Shown: positions 8,270-16,136 of the stretch, one piece after another
Numbering within the stretch: position 1 is the stretch's first letter
How the letters are laid out: every line of letters starts with the position of its first letter
From: Thiovibrio sp964588325
GTDB taxonomy: Bacteria > Desulfobacterota > Desulfobulbia > Desulfobulbales > Desulfurivibrionaceae
Reading direction: 5' to 3'
Assembly (NCBI GenBank): GCA_964588325.1
Contig: CAZPOR010000009.1
Coordinates: 81,565-145,564 of the forward strand
Length of the DNA stretch: 64,000 nt
Program-made: the position numbers and the translations under genes
Notes under the pieces: generated by a model
What the model was told of the DNA's origin: nothing
What the model saw: the letters and a program-made list of their open reading frames with translations, nothing else
Database searches by the model: none

Positions 8270-9504
8270 GCCGGGACGGATTGTTCGCAAAATTCGGGGT
8301 CGAGCTGGAGTACATGCTGGTCCGCGAGGACACCCTGGATGTGGCGCCCATTGCCGACCGCATTCTGGAACGGGTTGCAGGCAAGATCGCCAACGAGGTG
8401 GAACGGGGGATTATGGGTTGGTCCAACGAGCTGGCCCTGCATGTGATCGAGATCAAGAACAGCACCCCGGTCCCTGCCCTGCCCATGCTGGCGGAAAAAT
8501 TTCAGCAGGAGGTCGAAGAACTCGGCCGGGTGGCGGCAAGCCAGGGGGCGATCCTCCTGCCCACCGCCATGCACCCCTGGATGGACCCGCACGCGGAAAC
8601 CCGGCTTTGGCCCCACGGCAACCGGGATATCTACCACACCTACAATCGGATCTTCAACTGCCAGGGCCATGGCTGGTCCAACGTGCAGTCCACCCATCTC
8701 AATCTGGGCTTTACCGGCGACGAGGAGTTTGGCAGGCTGCATGCTGCGATCCGGCTGCTGCTCCCCATCCTCCCGGCCATCGCGGCCAGCTCGCCCGCGG
8801 CGGACGGCGCACTTACCGGCTGGCTGGACACCCGGCTCGAGTATTACCGCAACAACCAAAAGATGATTCCCTTCATTACCGGCCAGGTCATCCCGGAGCC
8901 GGTTTTCAGCGAGGCTGCGTATGAGCGGGAGATTTACCAGCGGCTGATCCGTGAGATCGCGCCGTACGATCCGGACGGAGTGCTGGAAGCGGAATGGCTC
9001 AACTCCCGTGGGGCCATTGCCCGGTTTGACCGCAACGCCATCGAGATTCGGGTGCTGGATATCCAGGAATGCCCGCTGGCTGATGTTTCCCTGGCCGTGC
9101 TGATCTGCGCGGCGCTGAAAGGCTTATGTGAAGGGCGTTGGGCCGGGTTGGCCCAGCAGAAGACGGCGGAAACCGGGGAGCTGGCGGAGATCTTCAGCGC
9201 TACGGTCCAAAACGGCGAACAGGTAATGATCGGTAACCAGCGCTACCTTGCCCTGTTTGGCAGGGGGGGAAAGGCGGCCATGACCGCAGGCGAGCTGTGG
9301 CGGGAACTGGCCGCCGATTGTGCATCCGAGCTGGCCGGGGTTGGGCCTGGCATCCAACGGAGCATGGAGACTATCCTGGCGCAGGGACCGTTGTCCCGGC
9401 GGATCCTCCGGGCGCTTGGCGCCAAGCCAGACCGGGAGCGGTTCCGGAAGGTGTATAGGGAGCTGGGGAAGTGCCTGGCTCAGGGGCGGTTGTTTTTGCC
9501 GTAG
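8266..9504 (+). CDS. Glutamate-cysteine ligase family 2 (GCS2)-type carboxylate-amine ligase
   Basis: 412 residues counted from the ATG overlapping the RimK-like stop; a GTG two codons upstream is an alternative. GCS2-family features are GVELEYMLV near the N-terminus, HVIEIKNSTP, the HPWMDPH segment, NCQGHGWSNVQSTHLNLGF and a late IEIRVLDIQECP. GCS2 enzymes have the glutamine-synthetase fold and form gamma-glutamyl or other amide bonds with ATP. With an ATP-grasp ligase and a peptidase in the same operon, this most likely belongs to an amidoligase pathway making an uncharacterised peptide-like metabolite rather than ordinary glutathione. Confidence 0.85.
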   Translation: MSRDGLFAKFGVELEYMLVREDTLDVAPIADRILERVAGKIANEVERGIMGWSNELALHVIEIKNSTPVPALPMLAEKFQQEVEELGRVAASQGAILLPTAMHPWMDPHAETRLWPHGNRDIYHTYNRIFNCQGHGWSNVQSTHLNLGFTGDEEFGRLHAAIRLLLPILPAIAASSPAADGALTGWLDTRLEYYRNNQKMIPFITGQVIPEPVFSEAAYEREIYQRLIREIAPYDPDGVLEAEWLNSRGAIARFDRNAIEIRVLDIQECPLADVSLAVLICAALKGLCEGRWAGLAQQKTAETGELAEIFSATVQNGEQVMIGNQRYLALFGRGGKAAMTAGELWRELAADCASELAGVGPGIQRSMETILAQGPLSRRILRALGAKPDRERFRKVYRELGKCLAQGRLFLP

Positions 9505-9524
9505 CAGACGTTTGTAAAAAAGCA

Positions 9525-9758
9525 CCCTTCGACAGGCTCAGGGCGAACGGTGTTTTTTTATTCATTGAGGAACCTTGCAACATTCGTCACACCGGTGAAA
9601 ACCGGTGTCCAGTTTTTTAGAACCTCCAGAAATTACTGGATACCGGCTTTCGCCGGTATGACGGAAAACATATTCGAGACGATTTTTCCAAGGCTCCCAT
9701 TGTTCTTCCGTTCGTGCTGAGCCCTTCGTCAAGCTCAGGAGAGCCCTGTCGAAGCACC
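9525..9758. repeat. Nested palindromic repeats between the GCS2 gene and the ComEA-like gene
   Basis: A family A left arm (9525-9552) and right arm (9708-9758) enclose a second, unrelated inverted repeat. The second element has arms 9581-9613 and 9635-9664 built on ACCGGTG / TACCGGC with CCAGT..ACTGG ends. The right family A arm carries an extra ~22 bases, ending in a duplicated GAGC/CCT-like segment. The whole 9505-9773 gap is repeat sequence; no gene is seen. Confidence 0.75.
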
Positions 9759-9773
9759 GTCCTTCTAGTCCCT

Positions 9774-10271
9774 CTAATCAACCACCAAGTGGGCTTTCAG
9801 TATCTTCAGTTTGGCCGGGCCCACCCCCTTGACCGCGTCCAGTTCGTCAATGGCGTTGATCCTGCCGTGCTGCTCACGAAACTCGATGATTCTCCGGGCA
9901 AAGGCCGGACCGATCCCGGGGATGGTGGTCAACAGCTCTTCGTCGGCCTGATTGATGGGGATGGGTTTGAAAAAAAGAGGGGCCAGTCTGGCCGGCGGAG
10001 GTTTTGCGGCGTTGGCGTGGTGTTCTGGAGGCGGCGTGGCCTGGGGCTGTTCTTCCTCTCCGGGATATTCCGCGTCGGCTGGCACCCGGTAGAGTCCGGT
10101 GGCGACGGAACCATCGCACCAGGCAAGTTTTTGCGGGGCGGGAACTTGCCTGGCTGGGTTGGTAAGCCAGCCCAGCCGGACAGCAGTGACAAGCAGTATC
10201 CCCAAGGCGAAAAGGATCAGCACCATTGGGCGCCGGTCCTTTCTCTCTGAATCACTGTTTTTTGCGTTCAT
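9774..10271 (-). CDS. Helix-hairpin-helix (ComEA-like) protein with N-terminal membrane anchor
   Basis: 165 residues: a transmembrane segment at about 15-36 (PMVLILFALGILLVTAV), a Pro/Ala/Glu-rich linker, and a C-terminal tandem helix-hairpin-helix region (INQADEELLTTIPGIGPAFARRII and ELDAVKGVGPAKLKIL). This layout is that of ComEA-like DNA-binding proteins that help DNA uptake or simply tether DNA at the membrane. Its start lies inside the last codons of cimA, so the two are co-transcribed. No other competence gene is in view, so a role in DNA uptake is uncertain. Confidence 0.8.
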   Translation of the reverse strand: MNAKNSDSERKDRRPMVLILFALGILLVTAVRLGWLTNPARQVPAPQKLAWCDGSVATGLYRVPADAEYPGEEEQPQATPPPEHHANAAKPPPARLAPLFFKPIPINQADEELLTTIPGIGPAFARRIIEFREQHGRINAIDELDAVKGVGPAKLKILKAHLVVD

Positions 10272-11844
10272 CCTTCATGAGCTTGTAGGTGATGCTGTCC
10301 ACCAGCGCCTGCCAGCTTGCCTCGATGATGTCCGGGGAAACTCCCACCGTGCCCCAGTGGCTGTCGCGGTCGCGGGATTCGATCAACACCCGTACCCTGG
10401 CCTCGGTGCCGTGTTCGCTGGCCAGCACCCGCACCTTGTAGTCCTGCAGCTCCATCTCCTTGAGGTTGGGATAGAACCGGGTGAGCGCCTTGCGCAGCGA
10501 CTTGTCCAGGGCGTTGACCGGGCCGTTGCCCAGGGCTGCGGTATGCACCTCTTCGCCGCCCACGGCCAGCCGGATGGTGGCCTCCTCCTGCAAGGTGCCG
10601 TCCGGACTCTTCTGGCTCATCACCCGGAAGCCGTGCAGATCGAAATATTTCTTCGGCGCCCCCAGGGCGCGGCGCATGAGGAGCTCGAAGGAGGCCTCGG
10701 CCCCTTCGTATTGAAAACCCTGATTTTCCAACTCCTTCAGCTCCTTGACGATGGCGCTGACCACCGGGTCCTTGCTGTCCAGATCCAGGCCGAACTTTTT
10801 GGCCTTGACCAGCACGTTGCTTTTGCCGGAAAGATCCGAGATCAATACCCGCCGCACGTTGCCCACCTTTTCCGGCTCCAGGTGCTCGTAGGTCAGGGGG
10901 TTGCGCTGCACGGCGCTGACGTGGATGCCGCCCTTGTGGGCAAAGGCCGACTGCCCCACATAGGGTTGGTATTTGTTGGGCGAGAGATTGGCCAGCTCGG
11001 AAACATAGCGGGAAACCTCGGTGAGCCGGTGCAGGTTGGCGGCGGCGGTAAAGTCGTAGCCCATTTTCAGGGCCAGGGCCGGCATGATCGAGGTGAGGTT
11101 GGCGTTGCCGCACCGCTCGCCAAAACCGTTGGCCGTGCCCTGCACCTGGGTGGCGCCCAGAGAAACGGCGATCAGGGAGTTGGCCACCGCGCATTCGGAA
11201 TCGTTGTGGGCATGGATGCCGAACTTGACCGTGGCTTTTTTCGCCTGCAGGTGCGCCTTCACCGCTTCGATGATCGCGGCAAGCTCGGTGGGCAGGGTGC
11301 CGCCGTTGGTTTCGCACAGACACAGACAATCGGCTCCCCCGGCAATGGCCCGGTCCAGGGTGGCATAAGCATATTCCGGGTTGGCCTTGAAGCCGTCGAA
11401 AAAATGCTCGGCATCGTAGATCAGATGCTGGACATGGGGCCGCAGATACCTGAGCGATTCCTCAATGATCAGCAGATTGTCTGCCAATTCGATGCGCAGG
11501 GCGTCGTGGACATGGATATCCCAGGTCTTGCCGAAGATGGTGATCCCCGGGGTCTTCGCGGCGAGCAAGGCATTGAGGTTGACATCCTGTTCCGCCGGGT
11601 TGGCGAAGAGCCGGGTGGAACCGAAGGCAGTCACCTTGGTATGTTTGAGTTCGTACTTCTGGATCTCCTTGAAGTACTCAACGTCCTTGGGATTGGAGCC
11701 CGGCCAGCCGCCTTCGACAAAGTCGATCCCCAGTTCGTCGAACTTGAGGGTGATGCGCAGCTTGTCCTCCAGCGAGAGGTTGAAATTCTCGGCCTGGGTA
11801 CCGTCCCGCAGGGTAGTATCGTAGATGGCGACTTTTCCGGCCAT
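10252..11844 (-). CDS. cimA: (R)-citramalate synthase
   Basis: 530-residue DRE-TIM enzyme of the isopropylmalate/citramalate synthase family. The N-terminus has YDTTLRDGTQAENF, followed by VEGGWPGSNPKD, HAHNDSECAVANSL and GTANGFGERCGNANL; a LeuA-type regulatory domain fills about 400-530. The GWPGSNPKD signature and the length match long-form CimA, which condenses pyruvate and acetyl-CoA to citramalate, opening the threonine-independent route to isoleucine. LeuCD, encoded at 52.8-54.8 kb, would carry out the next isomerisation. It follows lysC on the same strand after a 170-base gap holding a palindromic element. Confidence 0.9.
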   Translation of the reverse strand: MAGKVAIYDTTLRDGTQAENFNLSLEDKLRITLKFDELGIDFVEGGWPGSNPKDVEYFKEIQKYELKHTKVTAFGSTRLFANPAEQDVNLNALLAAKTPGITIFGKTWDIHVHDALRIELADNLLIIEESLRYLRPHVQHLIYDAEHFFDGFKANPEYAYATLDRAIAGGADCLCLCETNGGTLPTELAAIIEAVKAHLQAKKATVKFGIHAHNDSECAVANSLIAVSLGATQVQGTANGFGERCGNANLTSIMPALALKMGYDFTAAANLHRLTEVSRYVSELANLSPNKYQPYVGQSAFAHKGGIHVSAVQRNPLTYEHLEPEKVGNVRRVLISDLSGKSNVLVKAKKFGLDLDSKDPVVSAIVKELKELENQGFQYEGAEASFELLMRRALGAPKKYFDLHGFRVMSQKSPDGTLQEEATIRLAVGGEEVHTAALGNGPVNALDKSLRKALTRFYPNLKEMELQDYKVRVLASEHGTEARVRVLIESRDRDSHWGTVGVSPDIIEASWQALVDSITYKLMKDERKKQ

Positions 11845-11863
11845 TCTGTTTCCTTATTTTTTT

Positions 11864-11969
11864 GTAACTATCCAGCAGCACCACATCTGCTTCGCAGTCT
11901 CGCTGCGCTCGCTTAGCTGTCATCCGCCTGCTCATGTGCAATAGCACACTTCGACTGCTGAACAGTTAC
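11864..11969. repeat. Palindrome-bounded element in the lysC-cimA gap (family D, copy 1)
   Basis: Terminal arms 11864-11878 and 11955-11969 are inverted repeats matching at 13 of 15 positions (GTAACTATCCAGCAG against GTAACTGTTCAGCAG). Just inside is the segment CACCACATCTGCTT. The leuC-leuD gap carries a related element with the same inner segment and similar total length. It fills most of the 11845-12014 gap; no gene is seen there. Confidence 0.6.
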
Positions 11970-12014
11970 ATTCCGTGGTTTCCGTTCAATCCCGGCATCA
12001 AGCTGGATAGTTTC

Positions 12015-13331
12015 TTACTTGTTACTTTTGGCTTTCGGCTTTGTTGCCGGTTTTGCCTTGGGGGCTGCCTTGGCTTTCCCAGGAGCAGCGCTCTTGGCAG
12101 GCTTTTTCTTGGCACCCCCTTTCTCCAGCTTGAAGGCGTCATGCAGAGCCCGCACCGCAAGCTCGGTGTATTTTTCCTCGATGACGCAGGAAACCTTGAT
12201 CTCCGAGGTGGAAATCATCAGGATGTTGATCCCTTCGTCGGAGAGCACCTTGAACATGGTGGAGGCGATGCCCGCGTGGTTGCGCATGCCGACTCCGACG
12301 ATGGAGACCTTGGCGATGTTGTCCGAGCCGGTCACCCCTTCGGCGCCGATGTCCGCCACCACCTTCTTCATGATCTGCATGGTTTTTTTGTAATCGGTGC
12401 GCGGCACGGTGAAGGTCATGTCGGTGAGCGCGCCTTCCCGGGTGTTCTGGATGATCATGTCCACCACGATCCCCTGGCTGGTGATCGGGCTGAAAACCCG
12501 GGATGCGGTGCCCGGCACGTCCGGCACCTTGGAAATGGTGATGCGTGCTTCGTTCTTGCTGCAGGTAACTCCGGATACCGGATTCGATTCCATTTCTTTA
12601 TCCTCCTCTACCACCCATGTTCCTTCGGTTTCCGTGAAGGTGGAACGAACATGGACAGGAACTTTATATCGTTTGGCGAAACCGACCGAGCGGATGTCCA
12701 GCACCTTGGCGCCCAGGCTGGCCAGTTCCAGCATTTCATCGTAGGAGATGCGGTCGATCTTGCGGGCGTTTTTGCAGATGTTGGGGTCGGTGGTGTACAC
12801 CCCCTCCACATCGGTGTAGATCTCGCATTCGTCCGCCTTGAGCGCCGCGGCCAGGGCCACGGCCGTGGTGTCGGAGCCGCCGCGGCCCAGGGTGGTGAGG
12901 TCGCCGTCCTCGGTGACCCCCTGAAACCCCGCGACCACCACGATCTTGCCGTTTTTCAGATGGCGGTTGATCAGGGTGGTGTCGATGTTTTTGATCCTGG
13001 CCTTGGTGTGCATGGTGTCGGTGACGATCCGCACCTGATCGCCCAGGAGCGACACCGAGTCAAGCCCGGCCTCTTTCACCGCCATGGCGAACAGGGCGAT
13101 GGTCACCTGTTCGCCGGTGGCCAGGAGCATGTCCATCTCCCGGGGGTCGGGGATGGCCTGCATCTGGTTGGCCAAATCGACGAAGCGGTTGGTTTCGCCG
13201 GCCATGGCCGAGAGCACCACCACCATCCGGTGTCCCTTGCGGTGATACCCCATGACCCGTTCGGCCACCGCCTTGATTTTTTGCGGGTTTGCCACCGAGG
13301 TCCCGCCGAATTTCTGCACGATTAACGCCAT
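12015..13331 (-). CDS. lysC: Aspartate kinase with a basic Lys/Ala/Pro C-terminal tail
   Basis: 438-residue aspartokinase, the first step of the lysine, threonine, methionine and diaminopimelate pathway. The kinase domain starts with VQKFGGTSVANPQKI and contains TTLGRGGSDTTAVALAAAL. Two ACT domains fill about 265-400 and normally sense lysine or threonine. The length exceeds the usual ~405-411 residues because of a tail at about 403-438 made of Lys, Ala and Pro (GGAKKKPAKSAAPGK and similar). The first 294 bases upstream contain a weak hairpin followed by five or six T on this strand (13362-13380), but no lysine riboswitch pattern. Confidence 0.93.
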   Translation of the reverse strand: MALIVQKFGGTSVANPQKIKAVAERVMGYHRKGHRMVVVLSAMAGETNRFVDLANQMQAIPDPREMDMLLATGEQVTIALFAMAVKEAGLDSVSLLGDQVRIVTDTMHTKARIKNIDTTLINRHLKNGKIVVVAGFQGVTEDGDLTTLGRGGSDTTAVALAAALKADECEIYTDVEGVYTTDPNICKNARKIDRISYDEMLELASLGAKVLDIRSVGFAKRYKVPVHVRSTFTETEGTWVVEEDKEMESNPVSGVTCSKNEARITISKVPDVPGTASRVFSPITSQGIVVDMIIQNTREGALTDMTFTVPRTDYKKTMQIMKKVVADIGAEGVTGSDNIAKVSIVGVGMRNHAGIASTMFKVLSDEGINILMISTSEIKVSCVIEEKYTELAVRALHDAFKLEKGGAKKKPAKSAAPGKAKAAPKAKPATKPKAKSNK

Positions 13332-13625
13332 TGGTGCCTGCTGCTCCTGATGTGTAATGTTGAAAAAATGCGGCCCGCATCTGGTGGAGCCGGAAAAAAT
13401 CCGAAAAAGCAGTGTGCATTACTTTTATTTTTTTTTCAACCGAACAAATTGTTTGACGCAGGATTTTCCTGTTGTGCCGGGAAAATTCTTGCTTGTGGGA
13501 AAATGACCGGCAAAAGAAACTTGTAATACTTGCCAGATATTGCTAAACAATAGGGGTTTATCCAAGCTAGGCGCATCCATATGACTGCGTGAGTGTCCCA
13601 CAATCCTATGGAATGGAGCATTACG

Positions 13626-15050
13626 ATGGCAGAAAAAATCAACATATTCGCCCAGGTCCGCAACATCTGCAAGGCTTCCCTTTTCTGGATATGCCCGCCG
13701 TGCCTCGCCGCCCTATCCCGGGCTTTGGCCCGTTTTCACACCAACACGCAAAGACAGTTGGTTCTCTTTTTAAACACCGCCCATTTCCTTACCATCGGCG
13801 TTTCCCTCGCGCTGGTGGTCGCTTTTTTTCTCTATGCCGTAGATGGGCGTCCCATCAAGGGTGAGCCTTCTTACGCTTCCGAAGAAAGCGAAGAGTTTCT
13901 CCCCAACGTCCGGGAGATTGTCGGAGAAATCCGCCCGGGAGATTCGCTGAGCTCCTCCTTCCGCTCCAACGGGGTTGACGAGGAGGTGCGGGAGTCGGTG
14001 ATCTCCGCCTTTGACGGGGTGATGGATTTCAGGGAGATGAAGCCCAATGACCGCTACACCCTGACCCTTGACAACGATGGCACTCTGCTCAAATGTCTCT
14101 ACGAGTCAGGCCCGCTCGAGGTTCATGCCATCGAGCGCACGCCCCAGGGCTCCTTGGCGGCCAAGAAGCTTGACGTCTCGCTCGATTGCCGGACCGTGAA
14201 GTTGCGGGGCAGGATCGAATCCTCCCTTTTTGCCGCGCTGGCCGCCTTTAAGGAAGATGCCAAGCTGGTTTACACCTTTGCCGACATCTTTGCCTCAAAG
14301 ATCGATTTCAACACCGAAACCCGGTTTGGCGATACCTTTGAGTTAGTCGTCGAGAAATATTACAAAAACAACGAGTTTGTCGGCTACGGAAAGATTCTGG
14401 TGGCGCGTTACAACAGCAAGGAAGTCGGCCCGCTCGAAGGATTTTATTTCGACCAGGGCGGCAAGTCCGCGTATTTCGACCACCGGGGCTACGAACTGGG
14501 CGAATCGTTTATCCGCTCCCCCATCCCCATGGCCAGGGTTTCTTCCGGTTTTTCCTATAACCGCCGCCATCCGGTGCTGGATATAGTCCGTCCGCACCTG
14601 GGCATTGATCTCGCAGCGCCCATGGGCACCCCGATCATGGCCACCTCCGACGGCAGGGTGAAGTTTGCCGGATGGAAAGGCGGCTACGGCAAGCAGATCA
14701 TCCTTGACCACGGCGGCGGCTACCAGACCTACTACGGGCATCTTTCCCGCTTCGCCAACAGTATCAAGGCCGGGGCCAAGGTGCGGCAAAAACAGGTCAT
14801 CGGCTATGTCGGCTCCACCGGCATCTCCACCGGCCCGCATCTCGACTACCGGATGGCGCAGAACGGCGTATTCGCCAACCCCTTCAATGTCAAATTTCGT
14901 CCGCGCTCCCAATTGTCGGGAACCCAGTTGGTTCTCTTCCGGCAGGATTTTCAGTCTCTCACCCAATTGGCCAGCAGCTTGGATGATCCCAAGGTCGTTG
15001 TGGTGAAGAATGTGGTGGTGACTCCGGACAACCCGATCTCCATGCTCTAA
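13626..15050 (+). CDS. M23-family peptidoglycan endopeptidase, membrane-anchored
   Basis: 474 residues. One transmembrane segment lies near residue 50-75 (TIGVSLALVVAFFLYAV), then a SH3/OapA-like linker region and a C-terminal M23 (LytM) domain with HLGIDLAAPMGTPI and GISTGPHLDYRM carrying the zinc-ligand motifs HxxxD and HxD/HxH. Such proteins cut peptidoglycan cross-links during growth or division. The chosen ATG has GGAG 7 bases upstream; GTG at 13593 and ATG at 13608 are alternatives. The 13332-13625 gap before it is a divergent promoter region with no gene. Confidence 0.88.
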   Translation: MAEKINIFAQVRNICKASLFWICPPCLAALSRALARFHTNTQRQLVLFLNTAHFLTIGVSLALVVAFFLYAVDGRPIKGEPSYASEESEEFLPNVREIVGEIRPGDSLSSSFRSNGVDEEVRESVISAFDGVMDFREMKPNDRYTLTLDNDGTLLKCLYESGPLEVHAIERTPQGSLAAKKLDVSLDCRTVKLRGRIESSLFAALAAFKEDAKLVYTFADIFASKIDFNTETRFGDTFELVVEKYYKNNEFVGYGKILVARYNSKEVGPLEGFYFDQGGKSAYFDHRGYELGESFIRSPIPMARVSSGFSYNRRHPVLDIVRPHLGIDLAAPMGTPIMATSDGRVKFAGWKGGYGKQIILDHGGGYQTYYGHLSRFANSIKAGAKVRQKQVIGYVGSTGISTGPHLDYRMAQNGVFANPFNVKFRPRSQLSGTQLVLFRQDFQSLTQLASSLDDPKVVVVKNVVVTPDNPISML

Positions 15051-15121
15051 TGTGCAATCCCGTTCGCCCTGTGCCCTGCCGAAGGGCGGCCCAATACGCC
15101 TGATGGCCGGATACGCCTTTC

Positions 15122-15589
15122 TTGCTTCCCCCCCCCTTTCATATCGTTTTGGTCCAGCCGGAGATTCCTCCCAACACCGGGAGCATCGCCCGGCTGTGCG
15201 GAGCCACGGACACCGTCCTGCATCTGGTCCGCCCCCTGGGCTTTTCCACCGATGACAAGCACCTGAAGCGGGCCGGTCTCGATTACTGGAAATTTGTCGA
15301 TATCCGCTACTGGGACAGTTTCGAGGAATTTCTCGCAGCCCAGGACGAGCTGCGCTTGCACTTTTTCACCACCAAGGTGGAGCGGGCGTACACCGAGGTA
15401 GCCTACCAGCCAGGCGATTATCTGGTCTTTGGCCGCGAGACCAAGGGGCTGCCCGAGGAGATCATCTCCCTCTACCGGGACCGGTGCGCCACCATCCCCA
15501 TGTCCAACCCAAATATCCGCAGCATCAACCTGGGCATGGCCGCGGCGGTGGTGCTCTACGAGGCGATCAGGCAGCGGGGGCTGGGGTGA
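15122..15589 (+). CDS. trmL: tRNA (cytidine(34)-2'-O)-methyltransferase
   Basis: 155-residue SPOUT methyltransferase of the TrmL family, which 2'-O-methylates the wobble base of tRNA-Leu. Recognisable blocks are the N-terminal VLVQPEIPPNTGSIARLC, LDYWKF, LVFGRETKGLPEE and the knotted C-terminus IPMSNPNIRSINLGMAAAVVLYEA. The start is TTG, since no in-frame ATG precedes the conserved N-terminus. It follows the M23 peptidase by 71 bases on the same strand. Confidence 0.93.
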   Translation: MLPPPFHIVLVQPEIPPNTGSIARLCGATDTVLHLVRPLGFSTDDKHLKRAGLDYWKFVDIRYWDSFEEFLAAQDELRLHFFTTKVERAYTEVAYQPGDYLVFGRETKGLPEEIISLYRDRCATIPMSNPNIRSINLGMAAAVVLYEAIRQRGLG

Positions 15590-15605
15590 TCTGCCTGCCT
15601 GCGGA

Positions 15606-15833
15606 TCATGGCGCTCCCGCCTCGATGCGTTCCGCGACCCAAATCTTCAAGAGCGCTTGCCTGCTCACGCCAAGGCGTCTGGCTTCCTTGTCCACTTTCT
15701 GAACAACCCAGGCCGGGAAATCAATATTTACCCGTTTTGCTTCCTGCTCCGGTCGCCGCGCCTTGCTCACATCCAGGAAGGCGGTGATATCTTCCCCTGC
15801 CTCAAATTGCCGGTCAAATTCTGTCGCTTTCAT
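15606..15833 (-). CDS. brnA: BrnA-like antitoxin (ribbon-helix-helix)
   Basis: 75 residues ending in a ribbon-helix-helix domain (RVNIDFPAWVVQKVDKEARRLGVSRQALLKIWV). BrnA proteins neutralise BrnT and repress their own promoter. It overlaps the 3' end of the BrnT-like gene by 20 bases, the normal order for brnTA. The ATG is inside the toxin gene. Identification rests on the pairing and the RHH pattern. Confidence 0.87.
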   Translation of the reverse strand: MKATEFDRQFEAGEDITAFLDVSKARRPEQEAKRVNIDFPAWVVQKVDKEARRLGVSRQALLKIWVAERIEAGAP

Positions 15834-16083
15834 ACAAGGCTACCTCCTCGGCCCGTGATCTGCGCACGGAAATAATCCGAATCTTTTCCTGTCGGTAGGT
15901 TATAACTCCAGACCAATATCTACCGCCGATTTTGCCAATGACCAGATATCTCGACTCGTCTTCAGTTCGGGGAGGGATTTCAAGCACATCGGGATCGTCC
16001 CACAAGGCTTGCGCCTCGCTAAAATCCACGCCGTGTTTTTCACGGTTGACCTGACTCTTCTGATCGTCAAACTCGAATATCAT
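15814..16083 (-). CDS. brnT: BrnT-like toxin (RelE-fold ribonuclease)
   Basis: 89-residue protein with the BrnT pattern: MIFEFDDQKSQVNREKHGVDFSEAQALW, then YLVIGKIGGRYWSGVITYR and a C-terminal IRIISVRRSRAEEVALYES. BrnT is a RelE-like ribonuclease that halts translation. It has no Shine-Dalgarno site, and the predicted transcription start falls on the start codon (see the promoter entry). It lies downstream of the radical SAM maturase on the same strand with a 53-base gap. Confidence 0.9.
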   Translation of the reverse strand: MIFEFDDQKSQVNREKHGVDFSEAQALWDDPDVLEIPPRTEDESRYLVIGKIGGRYWSGVITYRQEKIRIISVRRSRAEEVALYESDRI

Positions 16084-16118
16084 ATAATTTTTATACCAAA
16101 ATTATACCATTAATGCAA
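16083..16118 (-). promoter_or_regulatory. Leaderless brnTA promoter overlapping a palindromic operator
   Basis: Reading leftward, a -35 TTGCAT (16118-16113) is separated by 17 bases from a -10 TATAAA (16095-16090), which puts the transcription start at about 16083, the first base of the brnT ATG. A perfect 9-bp inverted repeat (arms 16083-16091 and 16098-16106, TATAATTTT/AAAATTATA) covers the -10 and the start codon. BrnA autorepression is known for the family, so this palindrome is the likely operator. Confidence 0.6.
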
Positions 16119-16136
16119 GGTGGTGCTTGATGGCGA

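Noticed and set aside
10099..13325. Two long open frames on the plus strand opposite cimA and lysC
   Set aside because: They are antisense to well-conserved genes, have no recognisable domains and reflect GC-rich codon bias.
13332..13625. Lysine riboswitch or attenuator before lysC
   Set aside because: No lysine riboswitch core; only a short stem with a T-run (13362-13380), too weak to call.
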